A stretch of 64,000 bases of DNA, taken from NCBI GenBank assembly GCA_965601975.1, contig OZ271856.1, positions 1,922,001-1,986,000 of the forward strand, read 5' to 3'. Below are positions 33,458 through 42,648 of this stretch, piece after piece. This DNA is from JANQIO01 sp965601975 (lineage in GTDB: Bacteria; Pseudomonadota; Gammaproteobacteria; Pseudomonadales; Halieaceae). The stretch's first letter is position 1, and each line of letters begins with the position of its first letter. The notes under the pieces were generated by a model that was not told the origin of the DNA, ran no database searches, and worked only from the letters and a program-made list of their open reading frames with translations. A program made the translations under genes and the position numbers.

Positions 33458-34702
33458 TTATGCTGTCTGCGGCATGCGCCGCCGTGCGATCCAGGCCATG
33501 GCGGCGGCGATCAGGGTGTAGACCATGCCGCCCAGGGCCTGGGCTTCCATGCTGACGCCCGCGTCGATCAGCCATCCCATCAGCACCGGCGCGATGGCGC
33601 TGGAAAACACCATGGCCGCGGTGGTCACCGACTTGATGGCGCCCAGGTGCAGGGTGCCGTACTTCTCGGCGAAGAACGGTGACGACAGGGTCGCGTAGCT
33701 GCCCACGGTGACGCCCAGCAGCACCATGAAGGTCACCGCCACCCACAGCCCATCCGCACTGGCGAGGATCGCGAGCCCGAGTCCCATGGGCAGGCAGACA
33801 AATGGCACCAACCTTATGGCCCCGAAGCGGTCCACCAGCACACCGGCGTAGAGTTTCATCACCGAAGATGTAATCGCATAGACGGTGTACAGGCTGCCCC
33901 AGACGGCCAGGGACCAGCCCTTGGCCTCCACCAGGTGCACCTGGTGAAACATGAAGCCCGTGAACAACATGGGCTGGGCCAGCAGGGCGGGCATGAACAG
34001 GTAGAACAGCGGGTCGCGAATCATCTCGTCCCGGGTCCACTGGCGCTGGCGCGGAAGCAGGCTTTCACCGTCCTCATCAACAGGCGCCTCCAGCGACGCC
34101 AGGTAGTCGGCGTGCCGCTGCTCGTGCCCGCGCAGCAGCAGGTGAACCGACAGCGGCAGTACCGCGACTAATACCAGTGACCAGAACAGCCAGGATTCGC
34201 GCCAGCTGATCACCGCCAGCAGGGCGATGACCAGCGACGGCAGGATGGCCTCTGACACCGAATAGCCAATCCCGGTGAGGGCATTGGCCTTGCCTTTCTG
34301 GTGCGGCAGGTAGCGAACCATGGCGGTGGAACCCGCCATGCCCATCAGGCCCTGGCCCGTCTGGCGCAGTACGAGGATCGCCAGGAACAGGGCGGGCAGG
34401 CTGGCGGCTGAGGCCAGCAGCAGGCCGCCAAAGGCGAGGCCGAAGACTACGAGGTAGGAGAACCTGCGCAGATCCATGCGGTCTATAAGACCGCCGGTCT
34501 TCAACAGGAGCAGGGCGCTGGCCAGCGTGGCCGCGGAATACACCGCGCCGAATTCGCCGTGGCTCAGGCCGATATCCGTGCGAATCTCGCCGCTGAACAG
34601 GGCGATAAAGTAGGTCTGCCCGAAGCTCGACGAGAACGTCATGGCGAAGCCGAAGGTCAGCAGGCGCCACTCTTTGCGAATCAACGGGAGGAAAGAATTC
34701 AT
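33458..34702 (-). CDS. MFS transporter
   Basis: 414 residues, twelve predicted membrane segments, with MFS loop 2-3 motif (GGLIDRMDLRRF) and its second-half repeat (GVLVDRFGAIRL), plus a central cytoplasmic loop (residues about 195-230). The start LTFGFAMTFSSSFGQTYFIALF and SHGEFGAVYS resemble the OFA/monocarboxylate branch, so an organic acid is a guess. Single gene, divergent from the hicB-like gene. Confidence 0.85.
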   Translation of the reverse strand: MNSFLPLIRKEWRLLTFGFAMTFSSSFGQTYFIALFSGEIRTDIGLSHGEFGAVYSAATLASALLLLKTGGLIDRMDLRRFSYLVVFGLAFGGLLLASAASLPALFLAILVLRQTGQGLMGMAGSTAMVRYLPHQKGKANALTGIGYSVSEAILPSLVIALLAVISWRESWLFWSLVLVAVLPLSVHLLLRGHEQRHADYLASLEAPVDEDGESLLPRQRQWTRDEMIRDPLFYLFMPALLAQPMLFTGFMFHQVHLVEAKGWSLAVWGSLYTVYAITSSVMKLYAGVLVDRFGAIRLVPFVCLPMGLGLAILASADGLWVAVTFMVLLGVTVGSYATLSSPFFAEKYGTLHLGAIKSVTTAAMVFSSAIAPVLMGWLIDAGVSMEAQALGGMVYTLIAAAMAWIARRRMPQTA

Positions 34703-34791
34703 GATTGTGTGAAAAAGTTCGCGATTCTAGCAGCGCCTCGTGTCACAGGTCACGTTGCGAAACCCCGCAACTTTTTTTCACTCGAATGAGT

Positions 34792-34807
34792 TGGTATACA
34801 TTTCCGT
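34792..34807 (+). promoter_or_regulatory. Extended -10 promoter abutting the hicB-like start
   Basis: TGG-TATACA (34792-34800) is an extended -10, and only 7 nt (TTTCCGT) separate it from ATG 34808, so the RNA would start at or next to the ATG and be leaderless. No Shine-Dalgarno is visible. Confidence 0.45.
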
Positions 34808-35035
34808 ATGGATCAGCACCTTGCCTATCGCGGTTATCGCGGCACGATCAGCTTCAGTGAGGAGCTGCAGTGTTTCTTTGGCAAAATCGACGACATCAGC
34901 ACCCTGGTTTGCTACGAGGGCGACACGCGCACAGCGCTGCAGGAAGCGTTTGAGCGCGCAGTGGACGACTACCTTCTGAACTGCGCTCGCATGGGCAAGG
35001 AACCCGAGCGCCCGTTCCCGCGGCTCGCGTCTTAA
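34808..35035 (+). CDS. Orphan HicB-like small protein
   Basis: 75 residues: AYRGYRGTISFSEELQCFFGKI and LVCYEGDTRTALQEAFERAVDDYL follow the HicB antitoxin partial RNase H fold. The ribbon-helix-helix or HTH tail of larger HicBs is missing, and no hicA toxin gene is adjacent on either strand. The 3' end overlaps the convergent YeeE gene by 4 bp. Could be a solitary regulator or a TA remnant. Confidence 0.8.
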   Translation: MDQHLAYRGYRGTISFSEELQCFFGKIDDISTLVCYEGDTRTALQEAFERAVDDYLLNCARMGKEPERPFPRLAS

Positions 35036-35442
35036 GCCTTTCTTCCGACCAGTCCCGCGGCCGCCATGCCCGCCAGCATGGCCAGCACGAAACTCACCGT
35101 CTTGACATCCAGGTAGACCAGCGCCGACAGCGCGGGCCCCGGGCAGTAGCCGAACACTCCCCAGCCGATGCCGAACAGGGCGGCGCCGCCCAGCAGCCTG
35201 CCGTCCAGGTCCTTGCGCTCCGGCAGGGAAAAGTCCGGCGCCAGTAGCGGCCGGCGCCGGAGGATGAATCGAAAACTCACCAGGGTGACGCAGACCGCGC
35301 CGCCCATCACGAACACCAGGTCCGGTATCCAGCTGCCGAACAGGTCGAGGAAGCCCAATACCTTGGCCGTATCGGTCATGCCGGACAGGGCGAGTCCGGC
35401 GCCAAACAGCAGGCCACAGGCCAGTGCCGCCAGGGACTTCAT
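35032..35442 (-). CDS. YeeE/YedE-type transport protein, second half
   Basis: 136 residues, four membrane segments. GLALSGMTDTAKVLGFLDLFG and GWGVFGYCPGPALSAL are typical of the DUF6691/YeeE half that pairs with a partner subunit. The cysteine in GYCPGPA fits the sulfur-binding positions known in YeeE. Co-translated with the upstream half (4-bp overlap). Thiosulfate or a related sulfur compound is the likely cargo from the family. Confidence 0.83.
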   Translation of the reverse strand: MKSLAALACGLLFGAGLALSGMTDTAKVLGFLDLFGSWIPDLVFVMGGAVCVTLVSFRFILRRRPLLAPDFSLPERKDLDGRLLGGAALFGIGWGVFGYCPGPALSALVYLDVKTVSFVLAMLAGMAAAGLVGRKA

Positions 35443-35858
35443 GCGACCCCCAGCGCGTGGCGCAGCAGGAATACCGTGATAATGCCGGTCGCCATGAACG
35501 TCAGCGTGGCCACGATCGAGCGTGTGGACAGCCGCGCGATACCGCAGACCCCGTGACCGCTGGTGCAGCCAGATCCCAGGCGGGTACCGAATCCCACCAG
35601 CAGGCCACCGGCCACGGCAAAGGGCCAGTCAAGCGCGGGGCCGTCAGGATAGGGGTTGCCCGACAGCCCGTGGTAGAGCAGCGGCCCCGCGAGCAGGCCG
35701 GCAAGGAAGCACCAGCGCCAGGCACGGTCGTCTGCGCCGCCGATCGCGCTCCAGAGAATTCCGCTGATACCGGCGATGCGGCCCAGCAGCAGCAACACGC
35801 CGCTGGCGGCCACGCCGATCATGAGTCCCCCGGCCAGGGGCGTCAGGTAAGCTGTCAC
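35439..35858 (-). CDS. YeeE/YedE-type transport protein, first half
   Basis: 139 residues, four membrane segments, with the YeeE signature GTRLGSGCTSGHGVCGIARL holding two conserved cysteines. Together with the next gene it makes the equivalent of one full YeeE/YedE transporter, a common split arrangement. No sulfur-oxidation or persulfide-dioxygenase gene is nearby. Confidence 0.85.
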   Translation of the reverse strand: MTAYLTPLAGGLMIGVAASGVLLLLGRIAGISGILWSAIGGADDRAWRWCFLAGLLAGPLLYHGLSGNPYPDGPALDWPFAVAGGLLVGFGTRLGSGCTSGHGVCGIARLSTRSIVATLTFMATGIITVFLLRHALGVA

Positions 35859-35963
35859 ATTGTGTCTCCCATTGTGCGGGCGTCAGTGTAAAGGGCCAGC
35901 GCGGCGACGAGAAGTCACCGCACGCCCGCGTTACAATGCCCGGCTTAGCCACAGGGAACATTT

Positions 35964-37226
35964 ATGCAGATCAATAAACTGGGCCTGGTGCCGCAAATCG
36001 TCATCGGCGTGATTCTGGGCGCGCTGGTCGGGGTGTTGATGCCGGGCGTGGCCGAGCAACTGGGTATTCTCGGTCGGCTGTTCGTGGCGATGCTGAAGGC
36101 GGTGGCGCCGCTGCTGGTGATGCTGCTGGTCATGTCGGCCATTGCCAACCGCCACGAGTCCGGCCAGGACGGGCGCAAGACCGGGGTGACCTTCCTGCTC
36201 TATCTCGCGGGCACGGTCAGCGCGGCCTTCGTCGCGGTCGTGCTCAGCATGACGTTCCCGCAAACCCTGGTGCTCACCGACGTGGCCGAAGGTGCGCCAC
36301 CGGTGGCGGTGAGCGGGGTGCTGGCAGACGTGCTGTTCAAACTGGTGGACAATCCGGTCAACGCACTGCTCACCGGCAACTTCCTCGGCTGCCTGACCTG
36401 GGCGGTGCTGCTGGGCCTGAGCTTTCGCAAGGCCTCGCTGGCGTTTCGCGAGAACCTGGAAACCCTCGCCGAGGGTGTGGCGGACATCGTTCGCTACGTG
36501 ATCCGGCTGGCGCCCATCGGCATCTTCGGCCTGGTCTGCTTCACGGTGGCGACCACGGGCCTCGAAGCGCTCGCAGGTTATGCCAACCTGGCCCTGTTAC
36601 TGGTCAGCGCCATGCTGGTGGTGGCCCTGGTGGTCAACCCGCTGATCGTCTTCCTGCTGATTCGCCGCAATCCCTACCCGGTGGTGCTGCGCTGCCTGGA
36701 AACTTCCGGCGTCACCGCGTTTTTCACTCGCAGCTCCGCGGCCAATATCCCGGTCAACCTGACCCTGGCACGGCAACTCGGCGTCAGCGAAGAACTCTAT
36801 TCGGTCACGATCCCGGTCGGCGCCACCGTCAATATGGCGGGAGCAGCCATCACGATTTCCGTGCTGACCCTGGCGGCGGCCAACACACTGGGCATCGAGG
36901 TGTCCTTCGCCCAGGCGCTGATGCTGTGCGTGATCTCGGCCCTGTCCGCCTGCGGCGCCAGCGGCGTGCCCTCGGGCAGCCTGCTGCTGATTCCGCTGGC
37001 CTGCTCCCTGTTCGGTATCTCCATCGACGTCGCCATGCAGGTGGTAGCGGTGGGCTTCATCATCAGCGTGATCCAGGACTCCGCGGAAACCGCGCTGAAC
37101 TCTTCTACCGACGTGGTCTACACCTACGCGGTGGACCAGATGTCAGCTGCGGGCGGCGATGGCCGCCTGCACCTCGGCGAGCCGGGTGCGCCCCAGGCGG
37201 TAGCGGGTGAAGACCAGGGCGCCTGA
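35964..37226 (+). CDS. sstT: Serine/threonine:sodium symporter
   Basis: 420 residues, DAACS family. Close to SstT throughout: LVPQIVIGVILGALVGVLMP, LFVAMLKAVAPLLVMLLVMSAIAN, TRSSAANIPVNLTLARQLGV, SVTIPVGATVNMAGAAITI and SACGASGVPSGSLLLIPLACSLFGI. Imports serine and threonine with sodium. The last 28 codons overlap the 3' end of the convergent GPH transporter gene by 84 bp; the overlap part is past the last membrane segment. Confidence 0.93.
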   Translation: MQINKLGLVPQIVIGVILGALVGVLMPGVAEQLGILGRLFVAMLKAVAPLLVMLLVMSAIANRHESGQDGRKTGVTFLLYLAGTVSAAFVAVVLSMTFPQTLVLTDVAEGAPPVAVSGVLADVLFKLVDNPVNALLTGNFLGCLTWAVLLGLSFRKASLAFRENLETLAEGVADIVRYVIRLAPIGIFGLVCFTVATTGLEALAGYANLALLLVSAMLVVALVVNPLIVFLLIRRNPYPVVLRCLETSGVTAFFTRSSAANIPVNLTLARQLGVSEELYSVTIPVGATVNMAGAAITISVLTLAAANTLGIEVSFAQALMLCVISALSACGASGVPSGSLLLIPLACSLFGISIDVAMQVVAVGFIISVIQDSAETALNSSTDVVYTYAVDQMSAAGGDGRLHLGEPGAPQAVAGEDQGA

Positions 37227-38552
37227 CAGCGCGATCAGGGACGTACCCGGGCCGTAAATCCAGCCCAGCCGGGCGAACATGGTGTCGGTGACCTCGGCGA
37301 TGTCGGTGATGCCGCCGAGGCCGACGTACTCGATGATCAGGCCCGCGAAAAACGTACCCAGCCCGAACATCACCTTCTGTATCAGCATCAGCCCTGAATT
37401 CAGGATGCCTTCCTGGCGCATGCCGTTGTGCAATTCCACCTCGTCGGCCACATCCGGCAGCATGGCGCTGGATACGTTGATGGCAGCAATCGCAAAGGAC
37501 TGCCCGACCACAATGAACGCACACACCAGCAGCAGCAGGTTGGTGCTGCCCTGTGGAGGCGTCCAGCCCAGTATGTGTGCAACGACAATGATCGGCTGAA
37601 AAATTGCCGCCGTGGCGATAAACAGCATGGCACAGCGCCGTTTGCCCAGGCGGTTCGTGCCGCGGGTCGCCAGCCAGAAGGCCGGGAACAGGGCGAAGAA
37701 CACTGCCAGCATGAACACGCCGGTCTGCTCGCTGGAGAATCCCCAGAAGAAATTGTTCACGTGCAGCAGCAGCGTCGCCGACATGCCCATCTGCAGCACC
37801 AGCAGGAACGATCCGACAAACATGATGCGCGCCGAGGGCACCAAGAACAGCCGGGCAATATCGCCGAAGGCTCTCCACCAGGCGCGCTTCTGCTGCGACT
37901 CTGAGGTGACGTACAGATGGGGGATACGCTCCCGTGTACCAAACCAGGCAGCGATCATCCCCAGCAGCGCGAGCGCGGATGCAACATAGCCCACCTGGCG
38001 GTAGCCGTTACCCGCGTCGCCGGCGGCGGTGGCCATGGGAATCACCACGAACCAGGCGGTCACCTGGATGGTGAGGCCGCCGATATAGCCCATGATGGTG
38101 CGCCCGGTTGCGATGCGGGTGCGTTCGCTGTAGTCGGCGGACAGTTCCGCACCAAGCGCCATGTGCGGCACCGTGAACAGGGTCAGGAAGGTCCGCACCA
38201 GGATGGCCATGACCAGGAACCAGGTGAACAGCGCGCCCTGGCTCAGGCCTTCCGGTGGATTGAAGACGGCGAGCAGTGAAACGATGAACGGGACGATGGC
38301 CGCCAGCATGAACGGGTGCCGTCGACCCAGCTTGCCGCCACGCCAGTTGTCCGAGATCTGCCCGATCAGCGGATCGGAGATGCCGTCTGCGACCAGTGCC
38401 AGCAGCGCGGCCAGGCCGGCGAGGCTGGGCGCCAGCCCCAGGAACTGGGAGTAGTAGAAAAACAGGAAGTAGTGAAAGCTGACGTCCTTGGCGGCCCAGG
38501 CGAACTGCCCGATGCTGTAGTTGAAGGTTTGTCGGCGGGTAAGCGGCGGCAT
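37143..38552 (-). CDS. GPH-family (MelB-like) sugar:cation symporter
   Basis: 469 residues, twelve membrane segments. GPH marks: SIGQFAWAAKDVSFHYFLFFY, LVADGISDPLIGQISDNWRGGKLGRRHPFML and GYIGGLTIQ, with later loops typical of MelB/GPH proteins. Substrate not determined by sequence; glycosides or hexuronides are usual. It begins 1 bp from the stop of the upstream membrane protein gene (TGATG) and overlaps sstT at its 3' end. Confidence 0.85.
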   Translation of the reverse strand: MPPLTRRQTFNYSIGQFAWAAKDVSFHYFLFFYYSQFLGLAPSLAGLAALLALVADGISDPLIGQISDNWRGGKLGRRHPFMLAAIVPFIVSLLAVFNPPEGLSQGALFTWFLVMAILVRTFLTLFTVPHMALGAELSADYSERTRIATGRTIMGYIGGLTIQVTAWFVVIPMATAAGDAGNGYRQVGYVASALALLGMIAAWFGTRERIPHLYVTSESQQKRAWWRAFGDIARLFLVPSARIMFVGSFLLVLQMGMSATLLLHVNNFFWGFSSEQTGVFMLAVFFALFPAFWLATRGTNRLGKRRCAMLFIATAAIFQPIIVVAHILGWTPPQGSTNLLLLVCAFIVVGQSFAIAAINVSSAMLPDVADEVELHNGMRQEGILNSGLMLIQKVMFGLGTFFAGLIIEYVGLGGITDIAEVTDTMFARLGWIYGPGTSLIALSGALVFTRYRLGRTRLAEVQAAIAARS

Positions 38553-39106
38553 CAGGCGGTCAGGTACAGGACAGCCGCCGCGTAGCCGGCGAACAGAATG
38601 GTCAGTGCGTTGAACCAGGCCGGCCGCAATACGATCAACAGCATCAATAGCGCACCCCAGGCGGCCACCAGGATCGAGGGGGCGGGTGTGTTGTCGAAGA
38701 GGCGAATATTGACGTAGGGGCCCAGCAGAAAGTAGCCAGCCATGGAGGCCGCCGACACCCGGCCCAGTGACTGGCTGTGCCGCAGGAAGTCCAGCTCGGT
38801 ATCACTGGCCACGTCGTAGTCTTCCACCGGCAGCGCCAGTTCCGCGGCGCCGTAGATGAACACCGTGGCTGCCACCAGCACGAAGAAATCCAGGAAAGAC
38901 CAGTCGGCATAGTTGCGCAGCTCCCAGCCTACCCACCACATCTGCAGGATGAACACCATGATGCAGCCCGCCCAGAGCGCGGTGGCCCAGTGGAATCGGA
39001 TGCGGCTGTGGGCGCGAATCAGGCCGCCCACCTCGCCCAGCAGCCGCGTGATGGCGAGGCCGAGGATGATCGAGATTGTGACGAACACATATTCATGCTG
39101 GGTCAC
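38552..39106 (-). CDS. Conserved hypothetical membrane protein
   Basis: 184 residues with five to six hydrophobic segments (YVFVTISIILGLAITRLLGEV, ALWAGCIMVFILQMWWVGWEL, FFVLVAATVFIYGAAELALP, then two at the C-terminus). No motif of a known enzyme or carrier. Its stop overlaps the start of the GPH transporter gene, so the two are probably co-expressed. Confidence 0.7.
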   Translation of the reverse strand: MTQHEYVFVTISIILGLAITRLLGEVGGLIRAHSRIRFHWATALWAGCIMVFILQMWWVGWELRNYADWSFLDFFVLVAATVFIYGAAELALPVEDYDVASDTELDFLRHSQSLGRVSAASMAGYFLLGPYVNIRLFDNTPAPSILVAAWGALLMLLIVLRPAWFNALTILFAGYAAAVLYLTA

Positions 39107-39130
39107 GGGCCGGTCTCCGGGTCGGTGGCT

Positions 39131-39568
39131 TTATGCAATATGGGCAATCACCCGGCGGCTGCCGGTATGGTGCCGGTGCTCCCACAGGTAAATGCCCTGC
39201 CAGGTGCCCAGCATGAGTTCGCCGCGCTGGAACGGCACGCTCAGCTGGGTGGCGGTCAGCGCCGACTTGATATGGGCGGGCATGTCGTCGGCGCCCTCCA
39301 GGGTGTGGGTGTAGAGCGGGTCGTTCTCGGGTACCAGCCGATTGAGCCAGTTTTCAAGGTCCACCCGGGCGCTGTCGTCGTAGTTCTCCTGGATCAGCAG
39401 GCTGGCCGAGGTGTGCTGGATGAACAGGGTGCACAGGCCCTCGTCGACACCGGACTCGGCCACCGCGGTTCTTACCTGGGGTGTAAACGGGTGGAGCCCC
39501 TGGCCCCGGGTGCTGACATCCAGTTGCGTGATCACCGGTTGAACAAACTCCGTCTGATACAGTCTCAC
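39131..39568 (-). CDS. yjbQ: YjbQ (UPF0047) family protein
   Basis: 145 residues. Signature HTSASLLIQENYDDSARVDL, YTHTLEGADDMPAHIKSAL, LMLGTWQGIYLWEHRH is complete. The family has weak thiamine-phosphate synthase activity in some members; its main role is unsettled. Single gene. Confidence 0.93.
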   Translation of the reverse strand: MRLYQTEFVQPVITQLDVSTRGQGLHPFTPQVRTAVAESGVDEGLCTLFIQHTSASLLIQENYDDSARVDLENWLNRLVPENDPLYTHTLEGADDMPAHIKSALTATQLSVPFQRGELMLGTWQGIYLWEHRHHTGSRRVIAHIA

Positions 39569-39618
39569 TTCCCGAAGTTTACGTACACACCAATTCCTTA
39601 CACAAGGCAGTACATGCT

Positions 39619-40227
39619 ATGCACAATTTGAGAATTGCCGCCCTGGTCGTATCGCTGCTGGCGGCGCCCGGCGCCTGGAGCGCTTCCGCCATCTTTGCCG
39701 GCGGCTGCTTCTGGTGCATGGAGGCGGCTTACCAGGACGTGCCCGGTGTGACCGACGTGGTCTCGGGTTTCTCCGGCGGCAGCCATCCCAATCCCACCTA
39801 CAAGGGCGCCCACGACGGGCACTACGAGGTCGTACTGGTGAATTACGACCCGGCCCGGATCAGTTTCGAGACCTTGCTGGACCTGTACTGGGTCAACGTG
39901 GATCCCTTCGATCGGGGCGGCCAGTTCTGCGATCGCGGTGAAAGCTACCGCACAGCGATTTTTGTCGACGGCGACGACGAGCGCGCACTGGCGGAAGCCT
40001 CGAAGGCCGAAGTCGTGGCACTGTACCCCGGGCAGGAGGTCGTGACCCCGATCCTGCCGCGGGCGAAGTTCTTCCCGGTGGAAGAGGGACACCAGGACTA
40101 CTACATGAAGAATCCGCTGCGCTACAAGTACTACCGGTTCGGCTGCGGCCGGGACCGGCGCCTGGACCAGGTCTGGGAAGGGTCAGAGCTGCGCGAGCGG
40201 GTGCAGGGCCTGCAGGCGGCCCACTAG
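39619..40227 (+). CDS. msrA: Exported peptide-methionine (S)-S-oxide reductase
   Basis: 202 residues. Catalytic GGCFWCMEA (Cys30, Cys33), GVTDVVSGFSGG, HYEVVLVNYDPARISFETLL, DPFDRGGQFCDRGESYRTAIF and HQDYY are all present. Unusually it carries a signal peptide (about residues 1-22, ending GAWSASA), which would place it in the periplasm to repair envelope proteins. A C-terminal Cys in RFGCGRDRRL may be a resolving residue. Ends overlapping the convergent GGDEF/EAL gene by 4 bp. Confidence 0.93.
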   Translation: MHNLRIAALVVSLLAAPGAWSASAIFAGGCFWCMEAAYQDVPGVTDVVSGFSGGSHPNPTYKGAHDGHYEVVLVNYDPARISFETLLDLYWVNVDPFDRGGQFCDRGESYRTAIFVDGDDERALAEASKAEVVALYPGQEVVTPILPRAKFFPVEEGHQDYYMKNPLRYKYYRFGCGRDRRLDQVWEGSELRERVQGLQAAH

Positions 40228-42551
40228 GTTTCAGCGGCCAGCCGCTTCTGTTCCCGGGCGGCGGCCTGGCTGATCATCTCGTCAATCTGGGTCGGGAACT
40301 GCCGTGCCTTCAATAGCTCGATGAAGTCATTCGAGGGCAGGGGCTTGCTGAACAGGTAGCCCTGGATAACCTCCACCTCGTGCTGTCGCAGGAACAGGTA
40401 CTGGTCGACGGCGTCCACGCCCTCGGCGACCAGGCGCAGGTTCAGGCTCTTGCCCATGGCGATGATGGCGCTGACCAGGCTGGCGCTGTTGACGCTCTTG
40501 GCGAAGTCGATGACGAAGCTGCGGTCGATCTTCAGTTCGTCCAGTGGGAACTTACTGAGATAACTGAGCGAAGAGTAGCCGGTTCCGAAGTCGTCCACCG
40601 ACAGGCTGACGCCCAGTTCCTTCAGGCCGTGCAGTGCTTCGATCGAGGCCTTGGCGTTACTCATGATCACGCCTTCAGTCAGCTCCAGTTCCAGGAACCG
40701 CGGCGGGATGTCGACCTGGTCGATCACCTTCTGCACCTGCGTGGTGAACTTCGGATTGAACTGCAGGGCGGACACGTTGACGGCGATCTTCGGCACCTCG
40801 AGGCCCAGCTCCTTGAGCTTCTTGCTCTGGCGAGCGGCTTCCTCGAGGGTCCAGGTACCGATGTCGAGGATGATCCCCATTTCCTCTGCCAGCGGAATGA
40901 AACGCACCGGGGGTATCAGCCCGTGTTTGGGATGAATCCAGCGCACCAGCGCTTCCGCACCGAGCACGGCGCCTGTCTGGGCGCAGACCTGGGGCTGGTA
41001 GTGCAGCACCAGTTCCTCGCGTTCCACCGCCTTGCGCAGTTCGGTCTCCAGTTTGAGGCGGCCGACCCCCGTGCCCTTCATGGAGCTCGAGTAGAAACTG
41101 TACTTGTTCCGCCCCTCGGACTTGGCGTGATACATGGCGGTGTCCGCCAGTTTCAGCAGTTCCTCCACATTGCTCGCGTCCTGGGGCGCCAGGGCGATAC
41201 CCACGCTGGGAGTCACCACGACTTCGTGCCCCTCGATGATCATCGGCATCTTGAGGGATTCCAGCAGCCGTTCGGCAATGGTCCCTGCCGTCGCGGGCTC
41301 GTCGATGTTGTTGAGCACGACAGTGAACTCGTCACCGCCCAGGCGCGACACACCGATCTTGGCCTCACTGTCCACGTATTTGGCCAGCAGGTCGCTGGTG
41401 CGCACGCAGCGCGCCAGCCTTGCGGCGACTTCCTTCAGCAGCAGGTCGCCGGCGCTGTGGCCCAGTGAGTCGTTGATGCGTTTGAAGTTGTCCAGGTCCA
41501 GGAACAGCAGGGCGATGGTGCGCCCCTCGCGCTCCGCCATGCGCAGCAGCATGTCCAGCTGCTCGGTGAAGAGCTGGCGGTTGGGCAGCTCGGTCAGGCT
41601 GTCGTAATAGGCCAGCTGCCGTAGCTTGTTCTTCGTCTTGGTGACCTGGCGCACTGCTTCGTTGAGGCGCTTGTTCTGTTCCTCCAGCTGTCCCGTGCGC
41701 TCTTCCACCTTCATCCGCAGCAGGTGGCTGTCGGTTTCCATCTTGTCCTTGTGTTTCTTCAGCTCGCCGAGAATCACGTTGAGCATGGAGCTGATGTCGC
41801 GAACTTCGCCAACCCCGCGTAACTTGAACTTCTTTTCGAGGTTGCCCTGGGAAATCTCGTAGGTCATGTCGGCAAGGCCGGCCATCGAGGCGCGCACCTG
41901 GCGTGTGAACAGGCGGGTGAGCAGGATCACCGCCAGCAGTGCCCCGGCGGCAAACAACAGTATGCTGCGAATCTGTGGCACCAGGGCGGTGACGAGCGCT
42001 TCGCGGCTGATGCCGATGTGGTAATAGCCGGTCAGGAACTGGCTGGTGGCAACGCCCGCGCTCGCCACGCGCTCGCCGAAGGAGGCGCGGCTTATACCGT
42101 CCTCCATAGGATTGATATCGGAGTAGACCGGCAGCGTCACATCGATGTTGTCGCTGCGGCTGATCCAGCTGGGCTCCTTGCGGCCGATGGACAGGTCGCC
42201 AACGGATTTGCGCAGTTCCACGAAGTCGGCCTGTGGATAGTCGCCCCGACCCTTGGGCAGGTGCTCGGCCAGCGGCAGGCCTTCCAGATCGTAGGCCGCC
42301 GTGCGAACGACGACCTTGTTGTGCGCCAGGTCTTTCAGGAGGTCTGCGAACAGTGCTTCGTCGCGGTAGTAGAAGGCGATGGCGTGCTGGATGCCCTGGC
42401 GGGATTGCCAGTCAAGTTCCTCGACCAGGGTGTCGAGCTGGCTGTTGTAGGCGTTGTATATCGCGTGGCCGCTGACAAGCAGGGTGCCGGCGAATGCCAG
42501 CCCCATGACGTAGAGGTTGAATCTCCCTGCAATGGTCGAACGGCTTTTCAT
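40224..42551 (-). CDS. Membrane GGDEF/EAL cyclic-di-GMP protein
   Basis: 775 residues. Membrane segment at about 13-32, periplasmic sensor region to about 190, second segment (ILLFAAGALLAVILLTRLF), HAMP and coiled coil (about 215-315), GGDEF domain with intact RLGGDEF (about residue 405), and EAL domain with GAEALVRW (about 534) and DDFGTGYSSLSYL. Both catalytic motifs look active, so synthesis and breakdown are both possible. Ligand of the sensor unknown. 97 bp of AT-richer sequence upstream probably holds its promoter. Confidence 0.93.
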   Translation of the reverse strand: MKSRSTIAGRFNLYVMGLAFAGTLLVSGHAIYNAYNSQLDTLVEELDWQSRQGIQHAIAFYYRDEALFADLLKDLAHNKVVVRTAAYDLEGLPLAEHLPKGRGDYPQADFVELRKSVGDLSIGRKEPSWISRSDNIDVTLPVYSDINPMEDGISRASFGERVASAGVATSQFLTGYYHIGISREALVTALVPQIRSILLFAAGALLAVILLTRLFTRQVRASMAGLADMTYEISQGNLEKKFKLRGVGEVRDISSMLNVILGELKKHKDKMETDSHLLRMKVEERTGQLEEQNKRLNEAVRQVTKTKNKLRQLAYYDSLTELPNRQLFTEQLDMLLRMAEREGRTIALLFLDLDNFKRINDSLGHSAGDLLLKEVAARLARCVRTSDLLAKYVDSEAKIGVSRLGGDEFTVVLNNIDEPATAGTIAERLLESLKMPMIIEGHEVVVTPSVGIALAPQDASNVEELLKLADTAMYHAKSEGRNKYSFYSSSMKGTGVGRLKLETELRKAVEREELVLHYQPQVCAQTGAVLGAEALVRWIHPKHGLIPPVRFIPLAEEMGIILDIGTWTLEEAARQSKKLKELGLEVPKIAVNVSALQFNPKFTTQVQKVIDQVDIPPRFLELELTEGVIMSNAKASIEALHGLKELGVSLSVDDFGTGYSSLSYLSKFPLDELKIDRSFVIDFAKSVNSASLVSAIIAMGKSLNLRLVAEGVDAVDQYLFLRQHEVEVIQGYLFSKPLPSNDFIELLKARQFPTQIDEMISQAAAREQKRLAAET

Positions 42552-42648
42552 GGGTCACCGTTATTTTCGGTGCCTGTTTCGTTAGATAATGGCAGAAAAC
42601 CATTGAAATTACTAAGAAAAGTTCCAACTCTGTGGACTGTTTAACAGC

